Positions 1 to 12,100 of a stretch of DNA of 64,000 nucleotides are shown piece after piece. This DNA comes from Volvariella volvacea V23. Its lineage: Eukaryota > Basidiomycota > Agaricomycetes > Agaricales > Pluteaceae. The notes below the pieces were generated by a model. That model did no database searches. It was not told where the DNA came from and saw only the letters and a program-made list of their open reading frames with translations. How positions within the stretch are numbered: the first letter of the stretch is position 1; every line of letters begins with the position of its first letter. The stretch spans positions 382,225 through 446,224 of the forward strand of contig KB722762.1 in NCBI GenBank assembly GCA_000349905.1, written 5' to 3'. Made by a program: the position numbers and the translations under genes.

Positions 1-3000
1 GGAATCGACTATGCACACCGTACGGCGGGCTCTTGTCATCGCCACATATAAATTCTTTAACTACACAAATTCAGTTAGTGGAGGCCTTCAGACGAAGAGG
101 AAATGTAAATGAGGCATACCTCAGAACATATTACTGCATGCTTCATGGCATCGAATGCGGGCGCATTTGCATTTTCCAGTTCTCCTAACAAAAGCCTCCA
201 TTGATTCAGCTCCGCGTCGGAATCCTCAAAAAAGTTGTATAGCATAACCTTAATATAGACAGCGTAAGCAATACTAGTTTCACCATATACACAATAGCTC
301 ACATCATCAAACTCCATGCCCTTACAATCGTAAATGGTGCTTGATAGCGCACATGAGCACCGAGAGGATAGATACCTTAACCAGTACTCACAGGACTGCC
401 GTAGGCGCTCCTGCAAATATCTCCCGTATTCGTTTTTTCGTTTCTGCGTTGCGTACCAATATGCCTGCAGAAGCATTTCCCTATTTGAAATCAATAATAG
501 ATAGAAGGGTTAAGACGTACACTATTCAGGACCAAAGTCAAGCACGCGTCTATTTCGGCTTCATCGGCGCCGTCAGGCGAGAATTAAAATTTGGGGGAGA
601 CACGACTCACTCATAGAATAGGTATTCGTCCTTTCAAGTAGCTGAGTTAGACAAATGTACCTTGTCTATTATGCAAATCAACCCACAAAATTAGCGACGT
701 CCATTTCCCAGCCGCATAGCACGAGAGGCTTAGGACCTGGCAGCCCGGATTCAGAAGGCAGGACGTCCAAGGTGTTCGGCCAATATCTCGCAATAAAATC
801 CACAACTGCGTTGGCACAGCGATTGATTCCAGCATGGGATCGGTAGTTGACTGCTAGATGAAATAGCTGAGATTGAGGTCGACTTATGAGACTCGGGTTT
901 GTACTCTTTAGCGTTCGCATGAGAAAAGTTAAGACAGATGTTAGTCAATTCGCCAGCTCACCTGAACTTCGATTTCGTATAGCAGCTGTTTAAGATCATT
1001 GAAACGAAATGAGCTTCCAGGGGAAATGCATTGGGCTGTGTCACCCACCCAAAACATTCCATTTGGATTAGCACAGATTGCCCGTAACACTAATGTTCAT
1101 TGCCTCATAAGAACCACAATAAGGCATGGAGTTGATGAGACCTACGAAGGGCATCAAGCAACAAATTATCTTGCACTTCATCCACATACCTGTAAATGCG
1201 AGTGTGTTAATCTAGTGAGAATCGAGAACAATAGAACAGATTTGAATTTTACAGGTAATCAATCTTACGACCGCGAAGACCAAAATTTTGAATCCAGCTC
1301 AGTATAAACCGTGTTCTGAATCCGATTAAGTCGACATAGGAATTAATGTGGAAAGCAACAACCAACCGGTCAGCTGCATCAAACTCCAGCTGTTGGCGCT
1401 TAAGGGCCTTGTACTTTATGAAAATGTCGTATACCCATGCCCTTCTTTGAGCAAAGGTTGGATATGATCTTGAGCTTAAGTGTTCGTATTCAACTCTTTC
1501 TAGAGTTGATGCTCCACGCCTGATGCTCCACGCCCATGAATCACGCCTGACCCTTTAATTACACCTGCAATACGGATAACCAACAAAATTATATCCAATC
1601 AACAGTTAACCCTACCTAGGATCTCGCTAAATACTGTCGCAGCATCTGTATATAGACGTCACCCGAGAAGAATAGGGGGCGAAGCTTTAACACTCACCAG
1701 TGCCGCTTGCCAGTCGGGGCCAGTAATGATGAAGAAAATGAGCGGCAGATATAATCGGTTTCTTTTTTAATGCCTTGTATTCTGCTGTGTCTCTCGCGGC
1801 CTCCAGAAGCAGATCACATAACTGCTTAGGGTAGTAGCATGGCAGATATAGATGCAGAACGATGGATCGCTTACTGTGTCAAAGCTAATAAACAGAGGGA
1901 AATCCGCATCTTTTAGTCCATCAAAGCCCGAACCTTCAGTTGACCTGTAGTAACTAAATGTTTCATCATTATAATCTATCATGCTTGAAAACTCGTCTCC
2001 GTCAGGATCGTCTTCTTGCTTGTGCCTCAAGCCCAATGCTATCGCGGAGCGATTATACTCCTGTGCCACTTTTGAAGCCAACAGCCTTGACTTTGTTACG
2101 AACACTTGACGGGGCTTCCCAGACGCAATTCCTAGCTGCATTGATGCCCTCTCAACCAGCAGCATCTTGTGCAGCATGGTCAATGTTTTCCTTTTGTTAG
2201 TTAGCCACCACTAGTCTGGCTGATAATCTCCTGAGAACCTACCCCGTGCCACTTCTTCCGATGACATAGCAGGAGTGAGGATGTTCCACGATCGTCTTTT
2301 CTTGTGGCCTATGACAACGTCACAAACCATTACATTTGTCCAGAGGGTTCGTTGGGGTCACTCACGACAACTCCAGAAACAGCCCAACTGGGAGATCGTC
2401 CTTCAATGCTGCCAGTGCTTTCTTAGCTATCATACTTTATAGGGATGGAGTATTCACCTTGCAGGAACCCCTGTTTATTTATCAGAAGCATTCATGCAGT
2501 CCAGAGAAAGAACAGACCTCGGAAAAAGGATACATTCTCGAGAAACTGTAGGAAAAGTCGGCCCCGTATTCGGAATATAGAGGAAATACATGCTCACGTA
2601 TTAAGCACCTGCAGCTAAAGGAAAATTAGACCAACGTTTTGGAAGATGACAACAACGAACTTGTTCAAGGTCATCCGGAGGAAGTGCAAGTGCAGTTGCC
2701 GATCCAGAAGTCTGTGGCCCTACTGTTTGGATTGTAAACGAAATTGGTATATACTGGGAAACGCCATGTTCCGGTGACATGATCGACTGTCGGATAGTAC
2801 AACTACCAGATTGAGGCTCAGTGAGGCTTTACAACGAGCTGACACGATGTCTCACCGCTTCTCGTAAAGACCGCCCCGCTGACCGAGGTGGTATACAATT
2901 GCCTTCCAAAACCCAGCATGGTCTAATTCATTGTGTTTGTACAGGCCATACACTTTGAGGGCTGCAATACATTTGAATAAGGTCTTAAATCAACCCAATG

Positions 3001-4569
3001 AAGACCTACCTTGGATCTCCGCCTGTAAGAAATAACCTATATACAGCAACCAGTATAGAAGAAGGCATTAGTGATGTGCAGGGCCCGGCTTTTGCTGCGG
3101 GCCCTTGGTAAGCGCCTTACATCGAGTAAGGCATAGAAGGAGCTGAGGCATAGAAGGAGCTGTTTGTCAGCTTCAAGAGCTCCTATATCAGCCGTCTTAG
3201 CTATGTAAAGTGCGCCCAGTGTGACATGCTTGCTGAGACAAGATAGCGTGACGGCTTTGGACGGCTCGCATTTACTGCGGGCCCTGCACATCACTAGAAG
3301 GCATAGGGACATTAACATACCTTTTGTTCATTATCGATCATACAATCAACTTGAAACTATGTTGCACCACGTAAATCGAAACCAGAAGTATATTGCTAGA
3401 ACCAACACTGACCAGGATGTATAGGTGCAGAATCCGTGCTTGATATATAAGTACGTTTATTCGTACTCCATAGGGTGCTCGTTGATCACTCTCAGAGAAA
3501 AACCCATGCGACAGGTCTCTGGTGCTTCGTTACACGGGGTTGATATAACAAGACGTAAAATCCAACTCATACCGAAGTTTTTCTACAACTGCATCAAACG
3601 ATTTAGGCTCTTTCCTTGATAAAGACCGTAGATCCTGCTCTGCCCGTGTAAGAATTAGTAATCGCCATTGCCCAAAACCTTCCATGGCTGTGAAAGCGGC
3701 GGACCTGACATGTAAATATTAGCCAGTACAAGCACTTCAAAGGACAGTCCTTACAATCTAAGATGGCCGAGACCACTGGCATCGTGTCGAACTTTCACAT
3801 CTTCGGGTGAATCGGATCCCATAAACAGCTGCAAAAACTTGTTGGATGCTTTTTCAGATCGCAGAGTAGCAATGTAAAGCTTGAAGAACACATCAGGCAT
3901 TATAGCACCTAGTATTCGACCATACGCACCATTAGGATTTCTTCAGCGTGACGAAGAACACCTTCGCCCACCTCATCTCTCTCAGAGGGAGACTCCGGCA
4001 AGGGAATTTTAAGGTTTCGCAACAGCTCAGCGTCACGCTCAGAAACCTCTATCGCGTTGCGCCCCTTCCGAGATTTCTTTCTCAACGAAGTGTCCGAGAA
4101 AGATATTCTCAGGAGGGCTGAAACAATTGAAGGGAGGTTTATGACGACGTTGTGATGTTGCGAGACATCAGCTTCTTCAACCGTCAGGAAGAACATTGAC
4201 AAAAGTAGAAGGATAGTGCAGTGCTTCGATGTAGGAAGCGACTGAAAGTCATCAGGGAACTCCTCAGATAGCTAAGGTAACAGCATGCAATCATCATCGA
4301 TTTCTGGGAAAGGACGGCATCCCAATTATTTACGAGCAGCGTCAAGAACTCATAGTCAGCTTACGGGAGATGATAAGGGCAAGTATCCGCCCCGACTCAA
4401 GGGCGAGTATAGTGTCCAATATATTATCAAAGTTTTCTGGGTTGAGTGCAGATTGAAACTCTCGCAAGGCTTCCTCTATGGACTCCTTGGTGTTGAGATT
4501 ATCCACAAAGAACAAGCTGGTAATCCAATTTGACCGTGAAATAGAGCGTTGGGAGGGCTGATGAGGCAT
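1..4569 (-). CDS. Giant UvrD/Rep-like SF1 helicase, TRANK1-like, copy A (cut by window edge)
   Basis: Superfamily 1A helicase-like ATPase of the large fungal TRANK1-like family; substrate and cellular role unknown. I see, in protein order along the minus strand: a helical N-terminus starting at the ATG at 4569 (the same Met-Pro start as copy B), a Walker A motif GRSGTGK split by an intron near 2200-2290, the VFVTKSRLLA segment near 2100, the motif II box VDEVQDN near 1160-1190, GDTAQ with FRFNDLK near 1000-1050, NYRSH near 850, and motif VI LYVAMTRARR at 1-60. All ATPase motifs present in the window look intact. The C-terminal half lies beyond base 1. The gene has many short introns, and one intron carries a 228-bp MITE (3069-3296). 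Whether it is expressed cannot be judged; I saw no clear disabling mutation, but not every exon could be joined with certainty. Confidence 0.8.
3069..3296. mobile_element. Non-autonomous hAT-like MITE, 228 bp, in an intron of helicase copy A
   Basis: A 19-bp perfect terminal inverted repeat begins TAGTGATGTGCAGGGCCCG at 3069-3087 and its reverse complement ends at 3296 (3278-3296). The flanks carry a perfect 8-bp direct repeat, GAAGGCAT, at 3061-3068 and 3297-3304. An 8-bp target duplication and ends fitting YARNG (TAGTG) are typical of hAT transposons. The element has no transposase frame. Inside is a 17-bp tandem repeat (AGGCATAGAAGGAGCTG twice, about 3127-3160). The matching intron of copy B near 12150 lacks the element, so the insertion followed the gene duplication. 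Confidence 0.85.
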
Positions 4570-4717
4570 AGTGCAAGAGGTGATGATGGGAGACAATGAC
4601 TATAATCCCCGGAACAAGCACTGTATGCAGGCAGCCGTGAGATCCTTGGAGGTTGGAGCAAGAATACAATGTCGAATGGAAAGCCGCATAAACCTGTAAC
4701 AACCGAAGTATTCTGAG

Positions 4718-5440
4718 CTGCGCGAAACATTACCAATTGCAGGGCTATATCACCACCCTCAACAGTTGGCACACAAAGCACACCCAGCTTAATTCTAGAG
4801 TCGTCCGATAGGATAGGATAGGTCCTATTCAATTGTCTGTTTGTTGCTCTGGGGCTTGGTATATTAACCAACGGAGGTTTATCGAAAGCTCACCAAATTC
4901 TATAGAGTGGAGACTCATCCAACGTGGCATCCAATGACTGCGCGATCAGGACAATACATGCCGAAATCCAACTTTTGACTATGCCTGTTGGCTATTCGAC
5001 CAAGGATGAGCAATCTAGACCCATTAAACACTCACGGGGCCAGCCTGGACAATTCCGTTATGGTACGTGGTTTTCAGATCGGTGAGTAACCCAAGAACCT
5101 CGTGATTTTAGAGGACTTCTATCCAATAGCGGTAGGAAAGACCAGAGCCAGAAAATACCCACTAGGGGCCATAATATTATCGATTAAAAATGTGTTACAC
5201 GTATCTCTTGATGTCTTTAAGTTCTGCGTATGGATTATGTTTACGTGGTCTACCATATCTCGGCCAGGTGTTTCTGCGAGTAGATCATGAACGTTTTGAC
5301 CAACTGGGAAAAGGGGGAAGCAAACGTACGAAGAACGTCCTCGTAGATCTTGGACACACGCTCGTTCCAGACTTCCCGGAACATGTGAGCACCACCACCC
5401 TTGGCAGGGTTCAAGCCCCATTCCTTGATGAATGCCCGGA
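4718..5440. repeat. Segmental duplication, unit 1 (partner 13478-14197)
   Basis: This stretch aligns along its length with 13478-14197 in the same orientation. It covers the upstream region of helicase A plus the 3' end of a second mL38 copy. From about 5104 to 5265 I count roughly seven mismatches in 160 bases against the partner; nearer the helicase start the similarity weakens. Similarity stops abruptly after 5440 (partner 14197), which marks the duplication breakpoint inside an mL38 exon. Confidence 0.85.
5195..5440 (-). pseudogene. 3' fragment of the mL38 gene (duplicated, frameshifted)
   Basis: It matches the last part of the intact mL38 gene at 13952-14197, including the end of the penultimate exon, the last intron and the last exon down to the stop at 5195-5197. 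Only the C-terminal portion exists; the rest is missing beyond the breakpoint at about 5440. In the last exon one base is deleted relative to the intact gene (GGCCAGG near 5270 against GGCTCAGG near 14020), which destroys the PEPRYG reading frame. It is therefore a dead remnant carried along with helicase A. Confidence 0.88.
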
Positions 5441-5462
5441 TCTATAATATCGATAGGTCCAA

Positions 5463-5708
5463 TTATATCAGGCCCTGCTCGTTCATGTTCTTTCCATTAT
5501 TCCTCACTAAGTCTTTGAACTGCAGCAACCTTATGTCTGGAATTATGTACGTCGCCGACGTACGGCACATACTAGTTGATGCATCATCGAACATTTCCAC
5601 GTCATCTGTAACTCGCTTTTTGTCTTTCTTGTATTTTGAAAATTTCTGGCTATCAGAGATCCCGTTGATGATGACGCTGGTCGAACTAGGGGTAGAATCA
5701 CTAGGGTT
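5463..5708 (-). other. Unidentified open stretch beyond the duplication breakpoint
   Basis: Between the breakpoint and the palindrome one minus-strand frame is open for about 81 codons, bounded by stops at 5709-5711 and 5463-5465. It has a lysine-rich part (SKYKKDKKR), then VEMFDDAS and RLLQFKDLVRNNGK. The composition looks protein-like, but I recognise no family and it has no initiating ATG at its upstream end. It could be an old exon, a transposon remnant or chance. Confidence 0.25.
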
Positions 5709-5717
5709 TTAGGACAT

Positions 5718-5777
5718 AGGGGTAGAGGACGAATTTTGGTTTACAGTACTGTAAACCAAAATTCGTCCTCTACCCCT
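5718..5777. repeat. Perfect 60-bp palindrome
   Basis: Two 30-nt arms with no loop meet at TTTACAGT|ACTGTAAA between 5747 and 5748. The arms read AGGGGTAGAGGACGAATTTT outward in and pair at every position; pairing stops at 5717/5778. The sequence may be two transposon ends (CAGTACTG is common at Tc1/mariner tips) joined head to head, or a hairpin-forming locus. It lies between the mL38 remnant and the 3' end of helicase B. Confidence 0.95.
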
Positions 5778-6132
5778 TCAAAATTTGATAGAAACCGTAT
5801 CAAAGTCGTGGGGAAACAAGCTCTTTGTTGTTCCGAACCTGAGGTCTATAAAGTACAGCATCATTACACGTATAGTATACATAGAGGTGTAACGCTCATC
5901 GATTGGTTCCAAGAAAATGTGCGTCGTTGTAAATATTACCGAACGAACTGGAGCTATCTGATGTGACTTGCCAAGGTTGTACATTAACTATGTCGAGCCA
6001 GTAACTATGATTCGGAAGCTACATCCCGAAAAAGCTGCATGAGACTAAGTGAACCTATGGAAGTGCATTCTGGAATCTGGATGAGTCGAGCAGAGTAATC
6101 ATGAAGCTTATCATATAGAACTCATAGTAAGA

Positions 6133-9100
6133 TCAAAGGTAGAAATGACAAGTGAAATTAAACTGTGACACCTTCCGAGCCGAGTGTGGGACTTTAGGCT
6201 TGAAGTGCACCTCAAAGTGCCGCCAGTGGGGAAAGTTAACTTTCTCATAGATAATTTTATCCTGTCCCTTCAGACTTTCACCCTGTTCCCTGAATGCGTT
6301 TGCAAAGGTTGCCATTGCGGGCTTAAAAAACGATTCCGCTATGCTTTTGATCGAGGTATCGTCGTTCAATGTGTGTTCGAGCTCGGGCCTAAGTGAACTA
6401 TTAACTAATTGAGGTGGAAAAGGCACCAACGCGCTTACCCAGACCAAGGCTTCAACTTCACCAAGGGATCACGAACCCCCTGCCAACCCTCAGTTTCTCT
6501 CGCGACTACGAGCCAAAATTTAGTAGTTCATGCTATACCACGCATGTATAGCCTTACGAATGTACAAAACCCCAGAACTGGAGGATGCCACGTCAAAAAC
6601 TCTACAAAATATGAGCGGCTGCGTAGGACTCACAGTTTGGTGATGAATAGAGCAGCATGCTCCAGAGTTAGACACATGTCAATCATATGACAGGTCAAAT
6701 TCAGGGCTTCCATCATACAATGCGCTACAGCTCCATGATTTTGGCTTCTCCAAAGCCAATAATGAATTTGCGAAATCTTGACCTCAGACTTACTATCGCT
6801 ATTTGGAGTAATCCATGATTTAGGAAGCTGTAATCCATGCATGTCGTCTCGACAAGAGATAACTAATGCGACAGTTAGTCGGATTATATAAGTGCAAAAG
6901 GCACCCATATCTGCTGGTCCCCAGTGATCCATCCTGATGGCCTCGCTGATAGAACAGGTTAGTCATAGAAGCCCAAAAAACGGTAACACTCCTTACGATG
7001 CTTCTTTAATGCTCCGCAGCATCCAAGCTGATCGGATGGTCGGAATATCGAATTTTAGTGGTTTAGCGGCGCTAGGCGGTAATTCTTTCAGGATGAATGA
7101 AAGGCGAGCATCTTTCACCCGTTCGTAGTCATTGACTTTTCTCTGCTGTGCAGGCGTCAACTCCCACCCAGTTTTGAGAGGGCGACACCCTAGAATGGGG
7201 TTGAATGTAGTAAACAAGCGGTTGCACCAAAATCTATTGGGGTGATCATCAGGTTAGCAGCGCAACTCAATACACCACATACGTCATATCAAGCCCGGAA
7301 TTTGTTGATCTCTCTGCCAGTATTTGTTCGTAAAGATCAGCATGTTTCAGTATTCGACTGACTATCTGCAGCTGACAAGCAAGCGCTTTCCAGTGGAGTT
7401 GATCGAAACTGCTGTGGGTGTGCTTTAAGTCACATGCTGAATAGCGAAGGTCAGGTGTGAGAATATGCATGCAGCCTCGGGTTTGGAGGAAGGGCACTCG
7501 TCTGCACCATTCATCCTCATCCCTTGCCAATCCCAGAATATCGACTGATAAGAACCGTCGGAGTTGTTTCCTAAAGGAATCCTTTGGGACGATGCCATTC
7601 CGCAGCAGAAACTTGAAGCTAGATAAGGTCCCTCCTGGAATACGAACAGCTTCTCCACCGCGTTGGGAAACGGCCGTAACGCCAAAAAACTTCTCCACTG
7701 AGCCGAAATCACCATCCGGCAGGGATAGCAACTGCTCTACGTACTCCAAGAATATTGTGAGTCTCTGAACAAGGTCCTCTCCTTCAATGTTGATATCCCA
7801 CTTGGAGATGAATTGGCAATAGTGATGCATGCTGATGAGGAAGAAAGTGCTTCCTCGATCTCCCTTATTACGTATCTCGCGAGCATAGTCCCAGAGCTGG
7901 TGGACATTAGGGGATTTCAAGACTCGCACTAAGTCTATGAGCATCGCCAGCTGTTCATAGTCGCATCGGTTTAGGACGAGACTCGTCGGAAGAATAATGT
8001 GTACTGTACCTCTATGCGAGTTGTGATGTCGAGTTGTTTCAGTTTGTCTCCCCAGGTCAATAATCGATCGACAGATCTCTGATTCACCTGTGCAATATTG
8101 GTGCCGAATTTGTAGTAATTCCACATGCTGTGAATTACTCCTTGACTTGCTTTGAGGGCACAGTCTCGATTCGTGCTATAGCCCTCCATCCATATAGTAA
8201 TTGCATCAAATATACGACCTTGGCGTTTACGAATGTCTCCTGCAGCGGAGAAGCGGCGGAGGTGGGTCAATAACTCAACTTTAATACCTATCCATTGCCG
8301 GTCCTCTGGGTCGGGCTTAAGCTTGTCATCTATAAACTCGATCGCGCGTTCATGACCCTCAGAGGTGGGCTGGGGAAAAGTATTGAGTGCTTTCCTAGGA
8401 ATTCAGTTTGCCAGCAACGTCATGCCTAGTGCACCACTAGAGAGATTGCGATGACTCACTCAAACTGTTTATGGCGGAAGTAGTCAGTCCGTGCATTTTC
8501 AAGTATCCTGTTGACGGTGTCCTTGTTGATATACACCTCATAGTCGTCAATAAAAGCCAAGGCTTCGTCATGCATGCGTGCTTCTGAATAAACAGAAGCG
8601 GCAATGTCATATAGCTCTGCTTCCCGGAATGCATCCACCGCCTCTGCAATCTTCTTTGCTTCTCGAAAGCATACGCCTGACATGCGCCAGTATTCCCTAG
8701 GTTGGCCAACTTTACCCTGGGCAAGGTTCTTAAACCCAACAGCAGCCTCTTGGTAAAGAATCTGGCACTTATGGATATTTTCCACACAATTATCGGCCAT
8801 GGACTTGAGGTTGTATACCTTAGCGATTTGAGCCTTGGAGTCGTTGCCTGCCCGAGCAAAGCATAATTGGGCATAATCGTATAAACCCTGATGGAAGAGC
8901 TCCTGCCCCTTTTGTTCGAGTTGTTCCGGGCTTGACGGTGTTGCCATTGATTCAAGATGTGGACCAGGAACGCTCGTAACAATGAGATCCTTGTTCTCCC
9001 AGAACACCTAAAAGAGCATATGACTACAAGTGCTGCGCTAGATAAGTCCTAGAAACGTACCTGCACCGGCTCTGCCTTTATGGACGTATCCACTATCCAC

Positions 9101-12100
9101 ACAGTGCGACGAGCCCTAGTTATAGCGACATACAAATTTTTCAGCTGTGGTGGTGGTGGTGGTGGTGGTGGTGGTGGTGGTGGTTTAAAAGTTGCATGAA
9201 CAAGAATCGAGATATCTCTCACCTCAGTACATATGATGGCATGCTTCACAGCATCAAATGTTGGTGCATGGTCTATGCCATCCAACATAAGTCGCCACTG
9301 ACTTAGACTTGCAGGGGAGTCCTCGAAAAAGTTGTAAAGCATTACCTTGGATGGGGTCAGGGAGAATCTATGTTGAAATAAAGCACATACGTCATCAAAT
9401 TCAATACCTTTGCTCTGGTAAATGGTCCTGATTGATTTTGCAGGCTACATAACAAGGAAGGTGCATGGGTAATTTGAGCTTACAGTATAATGGCCGACTC
9501 TCTCATGCGTTTTCGGAGTGCTTGCTGCGTCTCGGTATTGCGCACGAGTATGCCTGGTGTCTCATTCTGTTAGCTACTCCGTTGTAGGCCAGCAAAGAAA
9601 CACACATTGTTCAGCTCCGAAATCTACAATAGCACCACCCCTTGATCAAAATTGCTTAGCCAATTGGTTAAAGGTAGTACCTGGTCACGCACCTGTAGAA
9701 TAGGTATTGTTCCTATCAAGGGTTCGTAAGAAATTCAATGATCTTTGGAAAGCCAACTGGCGCACAAGAAGTGATGTATCAATCTTCCACCCGCATAAAA
9801 AGAGCGGCTTTGGACCAGGCAAACCACCCTCAGATGGTACTATATCCAAAGTGTTCGGCCAGAACCTAGCAACAAAATCCACAAGTTCTGTAGCACAACG
9901 ACCAATACCAGTATGTGACCGATAGTTGACAGCGAGATGAAATAACGATGGTTCGTGGTGTTGGCTTAAGCCTTCAGCCTCAGCCCTCTGGATTGTGACA
10001 GCAGCTATTAATAAAGCGATGAGGAAGCGGTGAACTATGACACTTGCTTTAAGCTCGATCTCAAAGAGAAGACGCTTCAAGTCGTTGAAGCGAAAGGAAC
10101 TACCTGGGGAGATGGATTGCGCTGTGTCTCCAGCCCAGAACAAGCCATCAGAATTGGCGCAGATTGATCGCATCACTATGGCAGGTGAGTAGCAAACACA
10201 TGATAATCTGAATCAATCTTACGAAGGGCGTCAATCAGCAAGTTGTCCTGTACTTCGTCCACGTAACTACAAAAACACAGCTGACTACGCATTATAGGAC
10301 TCCAAATTCGTGGAAACTTACAGGTAGTCGACTTTTCGACCACGGAGGCCGATGTTCCGCAAGACATCCAATAATAAATGTGTGCTGTATAGAAGGAAGA
10401 GGGTGCTCTTTAATGACATTTAAGCAAAAAAAGGATTGCTAAGCACCGATCTGCAGTGTCGTATTCCGATCGTTCCATCTTGAGCTTCTTGTATTGCTGG
10501 AATAATGCATACACTCGACCCCGGTCCTCCGCGAATGTTGGGTATGTTCTTGTACTAAGTCGTTCGTAATCTGATTGCTTCAGGTAAGGAGCGGTCGTTG
10601 CATTATTAATCGTCGCTAGGGACCCCTCAATGACACCTGCGCCCGAGTGAGTGGGGCCATCTTTGCGAATGGGACTCTACCTCACCAAGGATTTCACTGA
10701 ATACCATAGTTGGGTCTGAATCAGCGTCATTAGCAGCAAACCTGGACCGAATCGCGAATCTCGAGGCTCACCTAAGCCCTGTCTTATATCTTCGGTGAAC
10801 GTAGGCCAATAGTTGCGTCTGAAATCTTTAATGGAGATTACGGGTCTCCCCTGCCACTTCTGATGTTCTGGTGTGCCTCTCATATCTTCTAGTAGTATTT
10901 GGCAGAGCTTGAGTGATACCATGTTGAGTTCGCGAATGCCCCTTCAAAGCATAACACCTACATCGTCAAAGCTTGTGAAATAAGGAAAGTCCTGGTCTTC
11001 TAATCCACTAAAACGCGGCACTGAGTTAGAAGTGTGTTGACCAAGTGATTCGTCATCGTAGTTTATCATCCAAGAAAATTCGTCATCACTAATGCTCTCG
11101 TGAATGCGGCTCATTTCTAGCTTCAAAGCCTTTGCGGAGTTGCAGTAGTCACGAGCAACTTTCAACGCCAAGAGCCTGGATTTTGTAACGAAAACCTGGC
11201 GGGGCTTTCTGTATTCTGGCCCGATTTCCTGTGCGGCCCTCTGCACGAGAAGCATTTTATGGAGCATGGTCAAAGTTTTTCTATGGTGTTGAAATGAACC
11301 AAGGAACGGTGTAAACGACATTGTACTTACCCTGTGCCACTCCGCCCGATCACATAGCACGAGTAGGGGTGCTCAACAACTGTCTTCTCTTGCGGCCTAT
11401 CAAAAGTGAAAACAATATAAATCTATCTACAATTTGCTTACGACAGGTGAAGGAAAAATCCCACAGGAAGGTCATCTTGCAGAGCTGAGTTTTGTTGAGC
11501 TAATCTGTACCATTCACAGTAAAGCTTCAACTATTACCTTGAAGGAAACCCTATCGGTCGTCAAATGAGCGGTGGATGTGGATGGAGGGGGTTATAATGC
11601 ACTCGGACAGACCTCTGAGAATGGGTATATCCGTGAAAACCTGGCATTATGTTTATCACCTCGCTCAAGAAGAGTGGGAGCAACAGCTTACATGTTCAGG
11701 AATTGCACCTGGACTAGACTTCAGTAGAGTGTCCAATGTGGAAAAAAAATTGGGATTAACCTGTTCAGCATCATTTGGTGGTAGTGTAAGGTTATTCTGT
11801 GATTCTGATATTTGTGGTTGTGTCGCTTGAATGGCGAACGAGATTGGAGTGTATTGTTCCACTTCAACTTCCAATACTCCACGAACGGTACAACTACATA
11901 TTCACGTGAGTGCCCAGGACTTAACTCAAAGGAAGGCAATATCTACCGCTGTTCATATACTTTTCCCCGATGACTTATGTGGTAAGCTATTGCCTTCCAA
12001 AATCCTGCATGTTGTAACTTGTTGTGCTTATACAACCCATAAAGTTTCAGTGCTACAAACAAGTCTATGCAAGACCTCACAACCATAAGAAGGATGACCT

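Noticed and set aside
1505..1550. Short repeat of GATGCTCCACGCC (two copies)
   Set aside because: Only two imperfectly spaced copies lie inside the helicase A gene; too short to call an array or element.
9049..9342. Reading frame with a run of twelve or more prolines in front of helicase motif VI
   Set aside because: The run comes from the (CCA)12 repeat at an intron end; the acceptor AG at 9145-9146 matches the acceptor position in copies A and C, so the prolines are not translated if the intron is spliced.
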